From: Amorphochlora amoebiformis
Taxonomy: Eukaryota > Cercozoa > Chlorarachniophyceae
Length of the DNA: 64,000 bases
Reading direction: 5' to 3'
NCBI GenBank assembly: GCA_054601695.1
Contig: BAAHQB010000157.1
Location: forward strand, 1 to 64,000
Within the stretch, counting starts at the first letter, position 1. Each line of letters starts with the position of its first letter. Under the pieces are notes generated by a model, which was given only the letters and a program-made list of their open reading frames with translations, was not told the DNA's origin and did no database searches. Shown piece by piece: positions 15,215 through 52,983 of the stretch. A program made the translations under genes and the position numbers.

Positions 15215-15812
15215 GTATAAATGATCATTTGCACACATGCATTAGTTATTTCACATATGTAACATAAACACGATGTACCCCGTAACATTCTGAACGATCT
15301 TTTGTACGAATTGTCCAGGGGCCGCAATCAATGATGTACCAGTATCCACGATCGCGTCGCCAGGCTTGGATCCTGTTGTGGAACACATTGCCTTAGGTAA
15401 GACATTCTATGATCCCGCGTGCAGTACCTCCAAGATTAGGTGCGGGGCTAACGGCGTCAATTTTGATCCGCCAGTACCCGGGATTGGTCACCGTGGCCCA
15501 CACAATAGGTTCCACATAACAGCTGGGGTTGGGCGACCCCTGAGTATCACAATGATCAGCAATACTCAACATATTATATATTTTTGTATATGCTGGGCTG
15601 ACCAGTGCCATTTCTCCGTAGTTTCGTGTGTCGGAGGGTAAATAGAACGCCGCGAGGGGGCTGCTAATAGCACCTTGCTCTACTAAGCCCGATATCTGTA
15701 CACGCAGGGTGAGGGTGTGATAATGGGATGTCTGTAGTGAATAATTATAAATAGGAGGGATATAATAACATGTAGTATACTACACACAATATATCAATAT
15801 ATATTATGTAGA

Positions 15813-15844
<32 letters not shown>

Positions 15845-16101
15845 CATATATATATATATATATAAATATATGTATATACATATGTATATATTTACATTAT
15901 GTATACATAAGAATATTGATATATTTATACACACGCACACACATATATATATTTATGTATATATACACACACATATATATATATATATGTACATGTGTAT
16001 GTATGTGAATATATATTCGAAGGTTACCACTGGAGGGATGTGGCCCACCGATATTCCTTTAAAACCTGTAAAGATTTTTTGTGTACTTGAAAGTGCATAT
16101 A

Positions 16102-16138
<37 letters not shown>

Positions 16139-16451
16139 TATAAATATATAATATGCATATATATATATATATATGTATATATGTATATGTTCTATATATA
16201 TATATATATATACTATATATATTTATATATATATATATATATTATGTATGCATATACATACACATCTACGTACACCTTACATGTGCAGACATATAATATG
16301 ATTCTTTTCAATACCGCACACACATTTATGTGCTTATACATTCACATTTTCAGACACATACACATATCCATACATATATATGTGTATATATATATATATT
16401 GTATATATGTATATATATATGTATATATATATATATATATATAAATATATA

Positions 16452-16486
<35 letters not shown>

Positions 16487-17314
16487 ATGCGAAACCCTAC
16501 CCAATCCCAGTATCCCATCAAATCTTGCAACGGTGAAAGCCGGGCTGTGCTCCTCCGTAGCAATCACAAACTTCTGGGAAAATGCCTGGAACATTAAATT
16601 GAAACGTCAGCAAATGGATGAGGAATTTCTGTGTCTGCTTACAGTAGCTGCTCCGATCCTCACGACATCGCTCACAACTCTACCCTTGATGCTGCCAGAT
16701 CCATAGCTGTCACCAAAAACAGTTGACTTATCAGTATCCGTGTTCGAGGAGAGTTAGTAAACTTGAATGGCTGTTAAATGCAACTGACTGAATGGAGAGA
16801 TTATGATCGAGCCCGGCCCCCTTACTATCCTCTATCGACGGGTCCAAACTTCCCCTACGCAAGGAAAATGTTTGTTTTTAGATATGTGCATCTCCTTGGG
16901 TTCATAACATGCTTTGCATGCTCATCATTTAGAAATCCAAGCACATGGCGTCAAGGGTAAGGCATTGGGATGTATGTACTGTTTGAGCTCGAATGTGACG
17001 CTTTCAGAGGGGTCGAACACATTGTGGAACGCGCACGCTAAGGATCTGCACTCGACACTGCACATATAAATTTATTTAAGTCACCACCCATAGGCTAAAT
17101 ACTCGGCGAAGTACAAAATCGGAAGCGTACCTCGGGACCCAGAGATTGGAGGATCCTGTGTCGAACACCTTAAATGTATACACACACTTAGTCATATATA
17201 TACATATACATTTATGTATATATATATATATATATATGTATACTGTGTACATATTACTATATAGGAAGCTATATATAATACATTTATATATATATACATA
17301 TATATATATTATAC

Positions 17315-17347
<33 letters not shown>

Positions 17348-17559
17348 CATATATATATTTATACATGTATATTGTCCGCGTAAACTTTACATATATGCAT
17401 ATATTACTAGCCAGATCATCACATGTAATTGTACTCAACTTTTACATAATTTGTAAATGTACCTACACATATAAATCTAAATTATACACAAATACTGCAT
17501 GAAGTTACTACGTACGTTCACATACATACATCAATATATACATATATACATATATCTAC

Positions 17560-17603
<44 letters not shown>

Positions 17604-18830
17604 AAATTTAGGTAAAAATGTTGATATAATATTATTATTATTGTATATATATATATGTGTATAAATTTATATATATTTATGTATATATGTATATATATAT
17701 ATATATTATACGCGCACACATTATCACATATATCCATGTGTATTTATGTGTGTGTGTGTATTTACACACATATTGTACATATATATATATACCTATGTAT
17801 TCAAATATATATATATATATGTGTGTATATGTGCGAAGAAAAAGCGGATTTAAGAGGGTGTGATGGTTCGGTAGTTGGGCTTACCACTCGAAACCACTGA
17901 CGTGGAGTTCCGATCGAAATTACCTACGAAGGTACGAAATATTCGCATGAATTGGGTATGAAAATAATCATCATAAAAAGCTCACCCCATAGTACTGCGC
18001 GTCCTTAAAATTTCTCAGTTTCTCCAGGACGCTTGGCGTTGTAACCCACTCCCTAATCCCCAGACCAACAAAATGAGGAGAAAAGAAGCCAAAATCACGA
18101 AAGATTTCTCGATGATATACCTCACCCTGAGTTCAGGCCATACATAAGGTAGTGAAACAAGTTAAAACAAGTACCCAAATTCAATGCCATGATCAACATC
18201 CAAATTGTTCCACAGCCTGCTCCGATTCACTCCGCCAACCCCAACCCGGATCCTTTCTCCCAAGGAAGGGTTCGAGAGCGGAATCGTCACCGGATTTCTC
18301 TTCACTACAAGCCTCGCCAACGAGCTCGGCCTCGGAGCCAACGGTGGCGACCCGAGGGATACTGCTGACTTAGGAGGTGTTGTGTTTGGGCCCTTGGAAG
18401 TCGAATTGTCAGAGTTCGATTCGGTGAGCCCCGTGGCGAGCGCCCCAATGGACAGCCCAGCGGCAAACGCAAGGGCGAGGAGAAGCCACGGGAGCTTGCG
18501 TCGTATACCTGCTCCGAACCATCGACTGTTGTCCTGTGTTTTATTTTTGGGATTGCACATCAGTTTAATCTTCAGCAACCCTAAGACACAGCTTAATCGA
18601 CCTAACCCTGGTACCGTTGGCGGCTGCGACTGGTTTGCGGTATTCTTAGCTTTGGAATTAGAGGTGGTGTTGTGAGTGGAATTGGTGGCGGCGGATGGGT
18701 TGAAAGTGCCGTATCTGGAGCTATCCTTACCGTCGGCACTTCCTCTGGAATTAGAAGGGGTCTCCCTTCGCGGTGAGCCGCAGCTCTTGCGACCGGGCGT
18801 AGAGGAAGACTGTAGTGGATTATTTTTCAT
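13490..18830 (-). CDS. Membrane-anchored pepsin-type aspartyl protease (family A1)
   Basis: Two-lobed pepsin-like protease. Exons in order of translation: 18830-18175, 18052-17986, 17923-17885, 17168-17131, 17057-16980, 16726-16643, 16585-16501, 16065-16028, 15695-15603, 15539-15428, 15372-15279, 14842-14650, 13704-13643, 13577-13490. Exon 1 encodes a Ser/Asn-rich cytosolic-type tail, one hydrophobic segment ([20 protein letters not shown]) and a propeptide-like stretch, which suggests a type II membrane protein. The mature domain shows [23 protein letters not shown] (first catalytic Asp), [51 protein letters not shown] (second catalytic Asp), a C-to-C pair around LSRCMLGF, and [11 protein letters not shown] with [12 protein letters not shown]. 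Phase does not close between exons 17057-16980 and 16726-16643, so one small exon is probably missing. Total about 576 aa. The gene lies 87 bp downstream of the coiled-coil gene on the same strand. Confidence 0.93.
13927..14233. repeat. 20-bp minisatellite, about 15 copies
   Basis: Tandem array of a 20-bp unit GGACTCCTCTATCTGTCGTC with point variants and two shortened copies. It lies in the protease intron 13705-14649. Because 20 is not a multiple of 3, the array reads as long open frames rich in Leu, Ser and Arg; these are artefacts of the repeat. Confidence 0.95.
14553..14644. repeat. 23-bp tandem repeat, 4 copies
   Basis: Four near-perfect head-to-tail copies of ACAGATATGTTGATATCAGG plus TAT. 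They lie in the same protease intron and touch the splice donor of exon 14650-14842, which reads GTACTATACCTG on the minus strand. Confidence 0.93.
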
Positions 18831-18917
18831 TAATTCTACAATTCAAGAAAAGAAAAAATGTATCCAGGGAGTGACAATCTGGAAGAATTTTTGGATTTGT
18901 TCTCTTTTTTTGTTTTT

Positions 18918-26267
<7,350 letters not shown>

Positions 26268-26341
26268 TCCCCTGGGTCTAATGTAATATATATGCATATA
26301 TACATGGGGAATATATATTTTTTTACCTATGTATATATATA

Positions 26342-26398
<57 letters not shown>

Positions 26399-26405
26399 CA
26401 ATATA

Positions 26406-26439
<34 letters not shown>

Positions 26440-26734
26440 CAAAATATACCTACATATTTATATACATCCGATCATACACATTCAAATACATACGAGATGC
26501 GATAATTAGGGCGATGAATGCGAAATAGATGGCAGCATCCCGGCTTACGACAACCCACCCACCTGAGGAAATTGGTTATGTACTAATCCCACTTTTTATT
26601 AGGGTTAGAGCTATGGTTAGGGTTAGGATTAGGGCACAAAATCTGTCTGAATCCTAGGTTTGAATAAGGGTTAAACTGCGGATATCTTACATGCGATTGC
26701 CGCATTGCTTAATATCAGTGATCTTTCCTAAACA

Positions 26735-26772
<38 letters not shown>

Positions 26773-26955
26773 AAAAATATATGTATATATGTGTATATAT
26801 GTGTGTGTCAATATGTATATTACATATATTTATTCATTTGTATATAGATATAAACACACATAGATATAAAGTGCACATATTATATTATGCATTATACACA
26901 ACATATATATATATATATTATATATATATATATATATAGGTATATATGTATGTAC

Positions 26956-26988
<33 letters not shown>

Positions 26989-27177
26989 TTAAGATATATC
27001 TATCTATGCTTCATGTACTAATCATATATTTGTACACAAAGATATATACACATGTATATGTTACATCACACATACGCAAAAAGAGAGTTAATATAAAAAC
27101 ATATGCATATATGTAGGTATATGTCTAAAATATATGAACAACATACAATTATATATGCATATATATAGATGGGAATA
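26268..27177. other. Tandem intergenic region with TA tracts and TTAGGG-like sequence
   Basis: Region between the end of the WD40 gene and the first recognised exon of the coiled-coil gene, both on the minus strand. It holds several (TA)n tracts and a block with TTAGGG-type units at 26598-26635. A 5' leader intron of the coiled-coil gene could lie here. No coding exon is supported. Confidence 0.5.
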
Positions 27178-34019
<6,842 letters not shown>

Positions 34020-34329
34020 CTTGATTCAGGTCCTTCCCTCGTTTATATGAGAAGATATCCCGACAAGTATGGGCCGCCCTGGCGCGTTGCCACACCCGAC
34101 ACCCTGAGCCGACAAATTGAAGTTGAGTTCCCGCGACTACGTAAATTTAATTTACATTAACAGGCAATGTTCTCCTGACAAAATGCAACTTTTCGCCTTG
34201 TCACGTTCATTTGTACCCTCTAGATGGAGTCACCTTATTTTTAAGAACCTTTCCGTTTTTGGGTGAAATCAAGGGATATTGTCTTTGTTTACATTTGGGC
34301 AAATTCAATTTACAAGTAATGCAGCCGAA
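34020..34329. promoter_or_regulatory. Divergent intergenic region between WD40 and RCC1 genes
   Basis: A 310-bp gap between two start codons pointing away from each other. It has mixed composition and no TA microsatellite. Both promoters should lie here. No specific motif can be called. Confidence 0.5.
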
Positions 34330-34676
34330 ATGCAGGGGGATGTTGGCACCTTTGGAAAGGAGGTGACTTGTGGACAGGTAAGAAGATGAACCAGGGGACT
34401 AGGTGCATAATTCTTAATATTGGATGTAATGAAAAAGGGGTGTTAAAAAATTAGAAGGTTTTAGTGGGTTTCTGGGGTTGTTACGGAATATCTCCGGAGG
34501 TTTGGATTTTGATACTGGTTTGATCGGAAGGTGTACACGTGGGGGCGGGGAGGTCAAGGCCAGCTTGGGCATAACAAGCAACTTCCCGCACCAAATTGTG
34601 CATTGCCCTATCCGGTGGTTTCAGTTAGAATATCATATGCTTTGTTTTGGTGTGAGCGTATTGTGAGAATCATACA

Positions 34677-34716
<40 letters not shown>

Positions 34717-34717
34717 A

Positions 34718-34754
<37 letters not shown>

Positions 34755-34788
34755 GTACATAGATATATATGTACATGTTTATATTATA

Positions 34789-34864
<76 letters not shown>

Positions 34865-35079
34865 TGCATCGGTACACGCATATATACATCCATGCATGCA
34901 TGGAAATATGTATATATGTATATATATATATATATATATATAATATAATATAATGTTTCTATTATATATATATATATATATATGTATGTATATATATATA
35001 CATACATTACATATAATGTATGTATACATTACACGTGTATATGCACATACACATATGTAAACAAACATATGTATACACA

Positions 35080-35138
<59 letters not shown>

Positions 35139-35226
35139 GTATATATATTATATGTAAATGTATATATATTGTATTTATTACATATATATATATATATTCT
35201 ATATATATATATATATATATATATCC

Positions 35227-35258
<32 letters not shown>

Positions 35259-35288
35259 TATATGCATGTATAAAATATATGTATGTAT

Positions 35289-35322
<34 letters not shown>

Positions 35323-35868
35323 TTATATGTTTATTGGAAAACATTTTGTGTGATAAGGTAAAGGGCTTGAATAAAGTCTGTCACGTGGCGGTTGGTGAAG
35401 GTATAAAGAATGTGCCTACAATATGTAATGTACCTACACACGCACATGCATTTGTGTGTTTGCATGTTTGCATGTGTGTAGTTTAATTTACATATGCATA
35501 TGTGAAACTGTATAGTATGATGCAATGGTATGCATATGTGTATACATGTGTATATGTATATGTATGTATATATATATATATATATATGTATTTATATATT
35601 ATATATGTATATTTGTGTTCACATACATACATATGTAAACAACCATACATCTGCATACACACGCAAATACTCACACGCACACACACACATGTGCATTCAT
35701 CTATAGGCCAATTCGCATGCGTCCTCTGCGTAAAGACTGATGGCACCGTGTGGGGTTTTGGCAACAACTTCAAGGCATACTAAAAGACGCAGAAATAAAC
35801 GGAACACAATTGCAAGCACAATCACAATCACAAGAACACGAATCTCTATCCCAACTGGAACATGTCCC

Positions 35869-35911
<43 letters not shown>

Positions 35912-36066
35912 ATATACACATAATTATAAATATATACATTATACTCTGTCTCTCTCTCTCTCTCTATATATATATATCTAAATGTATGTATATATGTAAT
36001 GTACGAATTTCCACATATATGTGTATATATATATATATATGCATATATATATATATTAGTTATATG

Positions 36067-36111
<45 letters not shown>

Positions 36112-36134
36112 ACATACATATATATACATATATA

Positions 36135-36186
<52 letters not shown>

Positions 36187-36329
36187 CCAGGGGCGTTTAG
36201 GCTTGGGTTCTGGAGCAGGGAGACATGTTTCGAAGCCTGTGTTGCTTGAGAAGCTTGTTGAAATGAAACAGCATGTGGTTGAAGTGGCGGCTGGAGAGGT
36301 AGACCTTTCACGATTATAAATGAACTTTA

Positions 36330-36375
<46 letters not shown>

Positions 36376-36406
36376 GTACCATATACCTAATATATACCCT
36401 TTTTTT

Positions 36407-36461
<55 letters not shown>

Positions 36462-36582
36462 TATATATATACATACACAATATATATACACACACATATA
36501 TATATATATATATCACATGCACATATATATATATATATTATACATATATATATATATATATGTATATATGCATGTATGTATC

Positions 36583-36633
<51 letters not shown>

Positions 36634-36930
36634 TGTATATGTAGATACACACACACACACATATATATATATATATGTATAAATATACATATATATATAT
36701 ATATATATATAATATGCTTTTTATATAATTTTGATCAGACCCACAGTGGAGTGGTGAACTTACAAGGGCAATGTCTCATGTGGGGGTTGAACCGCGCAGG
36801 ATGTATCGGGGATGGCACTACAAAGTACCGGGAGGTCTCATTTTCCTCCGCATAAATACATACATCACATACGTGAATATATGTATGTGTATATCTACAT
36901 AGAAATAATATGTGTATATATATATATATA

Positions 36931-36961
<31 letters not shown>

Positions 36962-37160
36962 CTGAAAGAACACACACACATATATATGTGTATATATATG
37001 TAAATATGTGTATAAATATATATGTATAATATGTGCATGTATGCTATATATATATATCTTAAATGGTTATATATATATATATATATAAACGTACATATAT
37101 ATATATATATTATATATATATATATATATATGTATCAAACTATATACATATACATACATA

Positions 37161-37191
<31 letters not shown>

Positions 37192-37254
37192 GTATGTATA
37201 TGTATGAATACACGCACATACACACACACACATATATATATATATATATTATTC

Positions 37255-37290
<36 letters not shown>

Positions 37291-37351
37291 TATATATGCA
37301 TATAATATATATATATATATATATATATAAAAATTATAGACAGATACATAC

Positions 37352-37396
<45 letters not shown>

Positions 37397-37597
37397 AATA
37401 CATATATATATATATATATGTATGTATATACGTACGATATAATAGGTAATTTACATGTGTATATAGATGTATATAAATGTATACATATGTTTACATTGTA
37501 TATGTATATAAAAAAATACATATATATATATATATATATATATGTATATGTTTATATAAATATAGCAATATATTTATATTCTTATATACATTTATGA

Positions 37598-37641
<44 letters not shown>

Positions 37642-38530
37642 GCCTACATATCCATCACTTGGTTTGTGTCGATTGGTGTCTCGTCAAAATATTGAAAATG
37701 TTTAAAAAAACGTTCCCGGTGTGGAATGGATGAATTGCAAATAGGACCCTGTATTTGTGTTGGCGCCGTTGGCTGCTAAGTCCGAAGAGGAGGTTCTGCC
37801 TCCTTTTTTTTGGTCCTCACTCTAATCTCTCCTCTCTTCTGGCTGTTTCTGTCTCTCATTTCTATCATACATCTTTGCTAACTTTTCTCTTTCTCTCTTT
37901 CTCTTTTCATTCTCATCGTACTCTGAGAATATAAATACATACATACATACATATATATATATATATATGAATATATATGTATATATATATATAAAAATAT
38001 ATGTACATATATGTATATATATATATATATTGTGCACGTACAGATGTTCGTATTTACGTATTCATATGTGTAATTTGGACAAATACATACGAATGATTGA
38101 ATCTAATTTACAGATCGGTAGCCGTCTCGATGGTGTGAAACATCTGGACATTTCAAACAACACTTCAATGGCTATCCTCAAAGGTAATTACATGTAATAT
38201 TTATATTTAAACTTAGTATATATATACATATATACATATATGTATCTTAATATGTACTTATACACGTGTATTTGTATTTATATATCTATATATGTATAGA
38301 TATACATGTATGTATTATATATGTATATATATATATATATATAATGTATATATGTTATACCTGTATGTAATATATTTATTTAGTTGTATATATATTTACA
38401 CCACATACATACATATAAATATGTATATATTTGTACAATATACATATGTAAATATTATATTATATATATATATATGTATATATATACACACACATATATA
38501 TATATATATATGTATATATATACAGATATA

Positions 38531-38564
<34 letters not shown>

Positions 38565-38566
38565 TG

Positions 38567-38643
<77 letters not shown>

Positions 38644-39097
38644 TGTATATAATATATATATATATATGAAATATATATATATATATATATGTAAATATAT
38701 ATATATATATATATGAAAATAGTTAGCATAGTAAGATGTACATGCAATATACATGTATATATATGTATATATATATGTATATATGTGTATATATGTGTAT
38801 ATAAATATATATAATATATAAATATATATAATACACATATATATATATATATATGTATATGTATATGTATGTATGCATATATATGTATATATACTCAACT
38901 TAAGTACTCACTTAAAAACGTATTCTATCCTCTGTTTTTCCTCCAGACGGCAACCTGTTGGCATGGGGCGACAACTCACACGGGAGGCTAGGTCAAGGTC
39001 AAACAGACATTGTATATTTTAAGTATATCCATCTTCATTAAACATACATACCAATACACAATATATACATGTATATATATATATATGTATAATATAT

Positions 39098-39141
<44 letters not shown>

Positions 39142-39161
39142 ACATGTAGAGATATAATAGA

Positions 39162-39205
<44 letters not shown>

Positions 39206-39700
39206 GTATTTATTATACGTATGTATATATATATATATACACACAGAATATATACTATATTTATAAAACTCAGGCTCGGATAATCCAGCTTTCTCCCCTC
39301 TCCCCCTACCCGTGACCAAAGTATCCAAAGTCACTCAGGTAACCCTAATCTTAGCCCTCCCTAACCCGCCTTGACTCTACTGTTACCCTAATCTCATCCT
39401 AACCCTAACATTAACCTTAAGGTAAGCGTGGGCTCTCTCTACTCCGGGTGTATCACTGCTGATGGGGGTGATTTATATAATATACACATATATATATAAA
39501 TTATATATATATATATATATATGTTTGTGTGTATATAATATGTATGTATATAGTTATATTATATATATATATATATATGTAGATAATATATATATATATA
39601 TAATATCTATATGTATTTATTATAGGTAGATTTTTTTTTATTAATATATATATATATATATATATATTTTTATATATATAGGTATGTATATATACAATTT

Positions 39701-39755
<55 letters not shown>

Positions 39756-39963
39756 AATACTAACATATATTTAAATGTATGAATACAAATATATATACTA
39801 TATATATATATGTGTATATATACATATATGTATATTTTTATTTTTAAATATTTAACATAAATATATACATAAATATATTTATACTTATGTGCAAATTTAA
39901 ATAGTTAACAAATATATTCATTTATATATATAGAAATAAATATATATATATATATATATCGAT

Positions 39964-39996
<33 letters not shown>

Positions 39997-40115
39997 GTAT
40001 ACACATGTTTATAGATAAATAAATGTATACATATACATACATATACACACATATATATATATATATGTATTATATATGTGTACATTAATATATACATATA
40101 TATACATATATATGT

Positions 40116-40173
<58 letters not shown>

Positions 40174-40226
40174 TATTCCCGACTAACCTTAACTGTAACC
40201 CTAATGTACTGATATTCATTTACACA

Positions 40227-40318
<92 letters not shown>

Positions 40319-40327
40319 TTATGTAGT

Positions 40328-40359
<32 letters not shown>

Positions 40360-40910
40360 TATATGATAGTATATTTATATATGTATACACACACATATAT
40401 ACATACATACATATATATACATATGAATACATATAAACTTAACCCTATCCTTCTCCCCGCAGACCTATACACATGGGGCTATGGCGGCCACGGCAACCTT
40501 GGTACCGGCGACCGCAAGTCTCGCTTCTCTCCGACGCGCATACTTCTGCCAGAGCCCGTTAAGGGCAACTGCAGCAAGGTCGAAGGCAGCGTGGAAGTTT
40601 CGTGCCAGCTGGCGGCGTTCATCGCTTGCACGAGAGCTCAGCCTGGGCTGAAAGGGGGATTCTTTCCCAAGAAAGGGGGTAGGTTGTGGATGGGTGTTGT
40701 GTGTATGCATATGTGGGAGTGTTGGTATACAGCTGTATATATATATATATATATGTATGTATATGTATATTATATATTATGTATATATATATATATATGT
40801 ATATATTATATATATACATATATATATAGTCATATAACACATTTATATACTTTACACACACATATATATAATATAATATATATATATATATATTGCATAT
40901 ATTTGCACAT

Positions 40911-40977
<67 letters not shown>

Positions 40978-41014
40978 CACACATACGTACACACACACAC
41001 ATATATATATATAT

Positions 41015-41052
<38 letters not shown>

Positions 41053-41809
41053 TCGTGTAATATACGAACATATACACATACACATACAAATACCTAAATA
41101 TATAAATTGAATACATATATACATATACATACATATATATACATATATATATATATACAATACAAATACATAAATACAATATCTATACACACACCTAAAC
41201 AATAATATTCCCAGGCGCAGAAGGCCCCCACACCCTTGTCATCACCCGAAAGGGCGACCTCTACACCTTCGGAACCTGCCACAAGGGCTTGTTAGCCAAC
41301 CTAGGGAACAAGACGGGAGCATTCGGCGAGCCCTGGGACGAACTCAAGCCTTATAAGGTGGGAGGGAGACTTAGAAACGGCAAGCTCACGACGAAGCCAA
41401 AGTCTGCGTTTGCGTGTCTGCCGCCGTATGATAGGTGTGGGCCGTTCGTGGAGGCGACGAGTGCGCATATTCACAACTGTGTAGTTAATGATAAGGGGGA
41501 GGTGAGGATTTCTTTCGGTCTGTATGTGTTTTGCAAAATGTATATTGTACGTTCATATACATATATTTATATATATATATATATATATAGTTCTCTCGAC
41601 CTATCATTTCCTCTCGACCTCTATAACCATAGCACTTTGGTCTAACCCTTAGCTTAACTTTAAGCGAGTATAATATAACATATGCAATGAAATAAGATGA
41701 TATGCACATCCATAGACGTATATCTACATAGCTATCTAAATAATATATTCACGAATATATCTATACATATAATAAGTGCATATTAATATGTATATGCGTA
41801 CATATATAA

Positions 41810-41845
<36 letters not shown>

Positions 41846-41982
41846 TGCACAATGTAAAGGTATCGTATGTACATAATTTCGACAATGATCTTGTTGAATA
41901 TGCATTGCAGGCATGGTCCTGGGGCTGTGGTTCAAACGATGGGAGAGCTGGCGTCCAGCGGTTATACATACACATATTCATG

Positions 41983-42016
<34 letters not shown>

Positions 42017-42059
42017 CTTGTATTATATACCATCATATGTATGCATATACACATAATAT

Positions 42060-42095
<36 letters not shown>

Positions 42096-42214
42096 ACATA
42101 CATATATATGTATATATATATATATACATATGTATATACTGTACTATATATATATATAAAAATATATATATATGCATATATACATACATAAATATATATA
42201 TATATATATATATG

Positions 42215-42260
<46 letters not shown>

Positions 42261-42297
42261 GAACATATATATATATATATATTATATGTGTATATAC

Positions 42298-42332
<35 letters not shown>

Positions 42333-42711
42333 TGTATATATAATATGTATATATTTATATATATGTGTATATATATATATATATAAATGTGTAAATAATA
42401 AATATAACTACAGGTGTATACATGTATAATATCATGTATAATATACGTTACATACAAATATGCTTACATACCTACGTCTATTAGATGTACACAAGATATA
42501 TGTTCCAAGTATATTGCTTAGATACATGAGAATCTTAAACACGTACGTATTGCCCAGGTTCCTCAATGGTCCTCAAGGGAAGACAGACCTTATGAAATGC
42601 TATATGATGGGCCCCCATCGTGTTGGGGTTGCAGAGAAGAAATGGTAAACTAAAACTTAATTATTCCTTATATTTATTATTGTTCTGTACATGCATGTAT
42701 ATATAAATATG

Positions 42712-42774
<63 letters not shown>

Positions 42775-43058
42775 CATAAGAAATATGTATATGTATATAT
42801 ATCTGCATATACGAATACATACATATGCATTAATAAATAAAATATGTGCTATACATGTATATATATGCGTACGTATATACATATATATATATATATAGAT
42901 ATATGTTTAAATATAAATGTACATATATATGCGTATACATTATATATATATATATATCTTATGTATATATATATATATACAAATATAGAATATATATTTA
43001 AATATAAATGTACATATATATATATATATATAAGAATATGTGTATGTATTCATCATCT

Positions 43059-43142
<84 letters not shown>

Positions 43143-43459
43143 TACATATTCTTTGCATACGTTCGTGCATATTTATAATTTTATATAAAATATATGCAAT
43201 ACAATTTAACGCAATGGAATACAACTTATAATATGATACAGAGATGTTTATAAAAAAGTGATACCGCACTCAAACTCCTACCTACATTTTCAGGTGGCCT
43301 TATGGAAAAAGCCTTTCCGGCAAGAGAGTGCTTAAAATCGCCAGCGGACGCAACACCATGTGCTGCGTCGCTGTCTCAAAACAGAGGAAGTCTGAATCCA
43401 AGCCCGCCAAACCGGCTATCTCTAAGGCGGAAATAAAGGGCTTACAGTCTGTGAAGTAG
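34330..43459 (+). CDS. RCC1-family beta-propeller protein, 15 exons, 495 aa
   Basis: RCC1-like repeats form a seven-bladed propeller; family roles range from Ran GEF to E3 ligase or cytoskeletal regulators. Exons: 34330-34377, 34531-34617, 35358-35400, 35707-35774, 36191-36298, 36739-36834, 38114-38183, 38947-38997, 39274-39338, 39422-39467, 40463-40678, 41215-41501, 41911-41960, 42558-42644, 43294-43459. Phases close at 1488 nt. Blades show [102 protein letters not shown] and [17 protein letters not shown]. The protein is almost only propeller with a short Lys-rich tail, so it resembles single-domain RCC1 proteins. Ran GEF activity cannot be claimed. The fourth intron uses a GC donor (AAG then GCATAC at 35775). 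The end of exon 2 could be three bases earlier (34614). Confidence 0.92.
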
Positions 43460-43642
43460 CTTTTGATTAATTAATTTAAGCTACAATCTGGATCAAGTTC
43501 GGCGATGATTTTTTATTTTAGTTCATAAAGTTTCCTCCGAAGATATATGTACACACATATACACACACATGTATAGATATCTATAGTATAAAATATTTCT
43601 CATTACTACGAAATGTTGCTATACGTACAGTCATATTATATA

Positions 43643-43704
<62 letters not shown>

Positions 43705-44542
43705 TATCACTGGTTCTATATACCGTTGTGAGGTAAAGGCTATGTCCTACATAAACTAATTCTAGTAATTGTAAGGATGCGTAATACGGTGTACCGTGCA
43801 ATACGTATACCTAGATACCACCTAGGTATACGTACGTACGTGTGCTCGGTCACGGTAATGACTAGATGACGGTACTTATAAACGTACACGTACGTATAAA
43901 CTGTACACGTACGTATCTAGCGTATACGTATAGCATCATGGATGGTACGTACGTATATGTTGAAAATTGTATGTCGGAACACGTGACTCTAATCACCTGC
44001 TGCGCATACGTATACACATCCGCATGGACATGCGCGCTAGCTGTTCAGCATGTAAAGTATGCTGCGTATCTGCTGTCTACACGAGTCTGTACAACCAAGA
44101 CACAACGGATACGTGCACATACGTACGTACTAGATACGAGTTATCGCTAAAATGCGTACGTACTAGACGTACGCTAGGTACGTTGAAGCTATCATAAAAT
44201 GATCATTGAATAATTAGCACTCAACTTAGTAATCGTAGACCTACTGACCTAGTAGATTCATCGATCAGTTTAGTTAGTTCTGTGACGTTGCTAATATCTA
44301 GAATATACTAGATATAATATTACAGTCGATCTATGCTAGATATCACAGTATTGATCTCAATGATCTATAGATCATTCAATTTAGTATATTAGAGTACTAG
44401 AGTGGGATCTTTATGAAGACTCTCTCGATCATCATTCCGTAATCAATGGGTAAAATCATCAATTAGGCCTATTAACTAGATTAATGCGGCAAAGACTCTA
44501 GAAGTCTATACTTAAAATTGCATTCAAATTCATACGCAACGA
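43460..44542. other. CTAG- and TACGTA-rich convergent intergenic island
   Basis: A 1083-bp gap between the RCC1 stop and the TPR-gene stop. One (TA)n tract lies near 43636-43700 and the rest is free of it. From 43740 it is packed with TACGTA, CGTACG and CTAG. It contains a 13-bp perfect inverted repeat (43802-43834). Two open frames across 43866-44197 read through the repetitive motifs and look non-coding. Confidence 0.7.
43802..43834. repeat. 13-bp perfect inverted repeat (stem-loop) in the convergent island
   Basis: TACGTATACCTAG and its reverse complement CTAGGTATACGTA are separated by 7 nt (ATACCAC). The element sits between the convergent 3' ends of the RCC1 and TPR genes and could fold in RNA or extrude in DNA. 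Confidence 0.9.
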
Positions 44543-52960
<8,418 letters not shown>

Positions 52961-52983
52961 TATCCTTAGCGACACCAATTGCC

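Noticed and set aside
18205-18675. Plus-strand open frame of 156 codons
   Set aside because: Antisense shadow of exon 1 of the aspartyl protease, which has the transmembrane segment and joins the catalytic exons.
43866-44197. Plus-strand open frames of 94 and 76 codons downstream of RCC1
   Set aside because: They run through TACGTA-type repetitive words in a convergent island; no splice sites or family resemblance support them.
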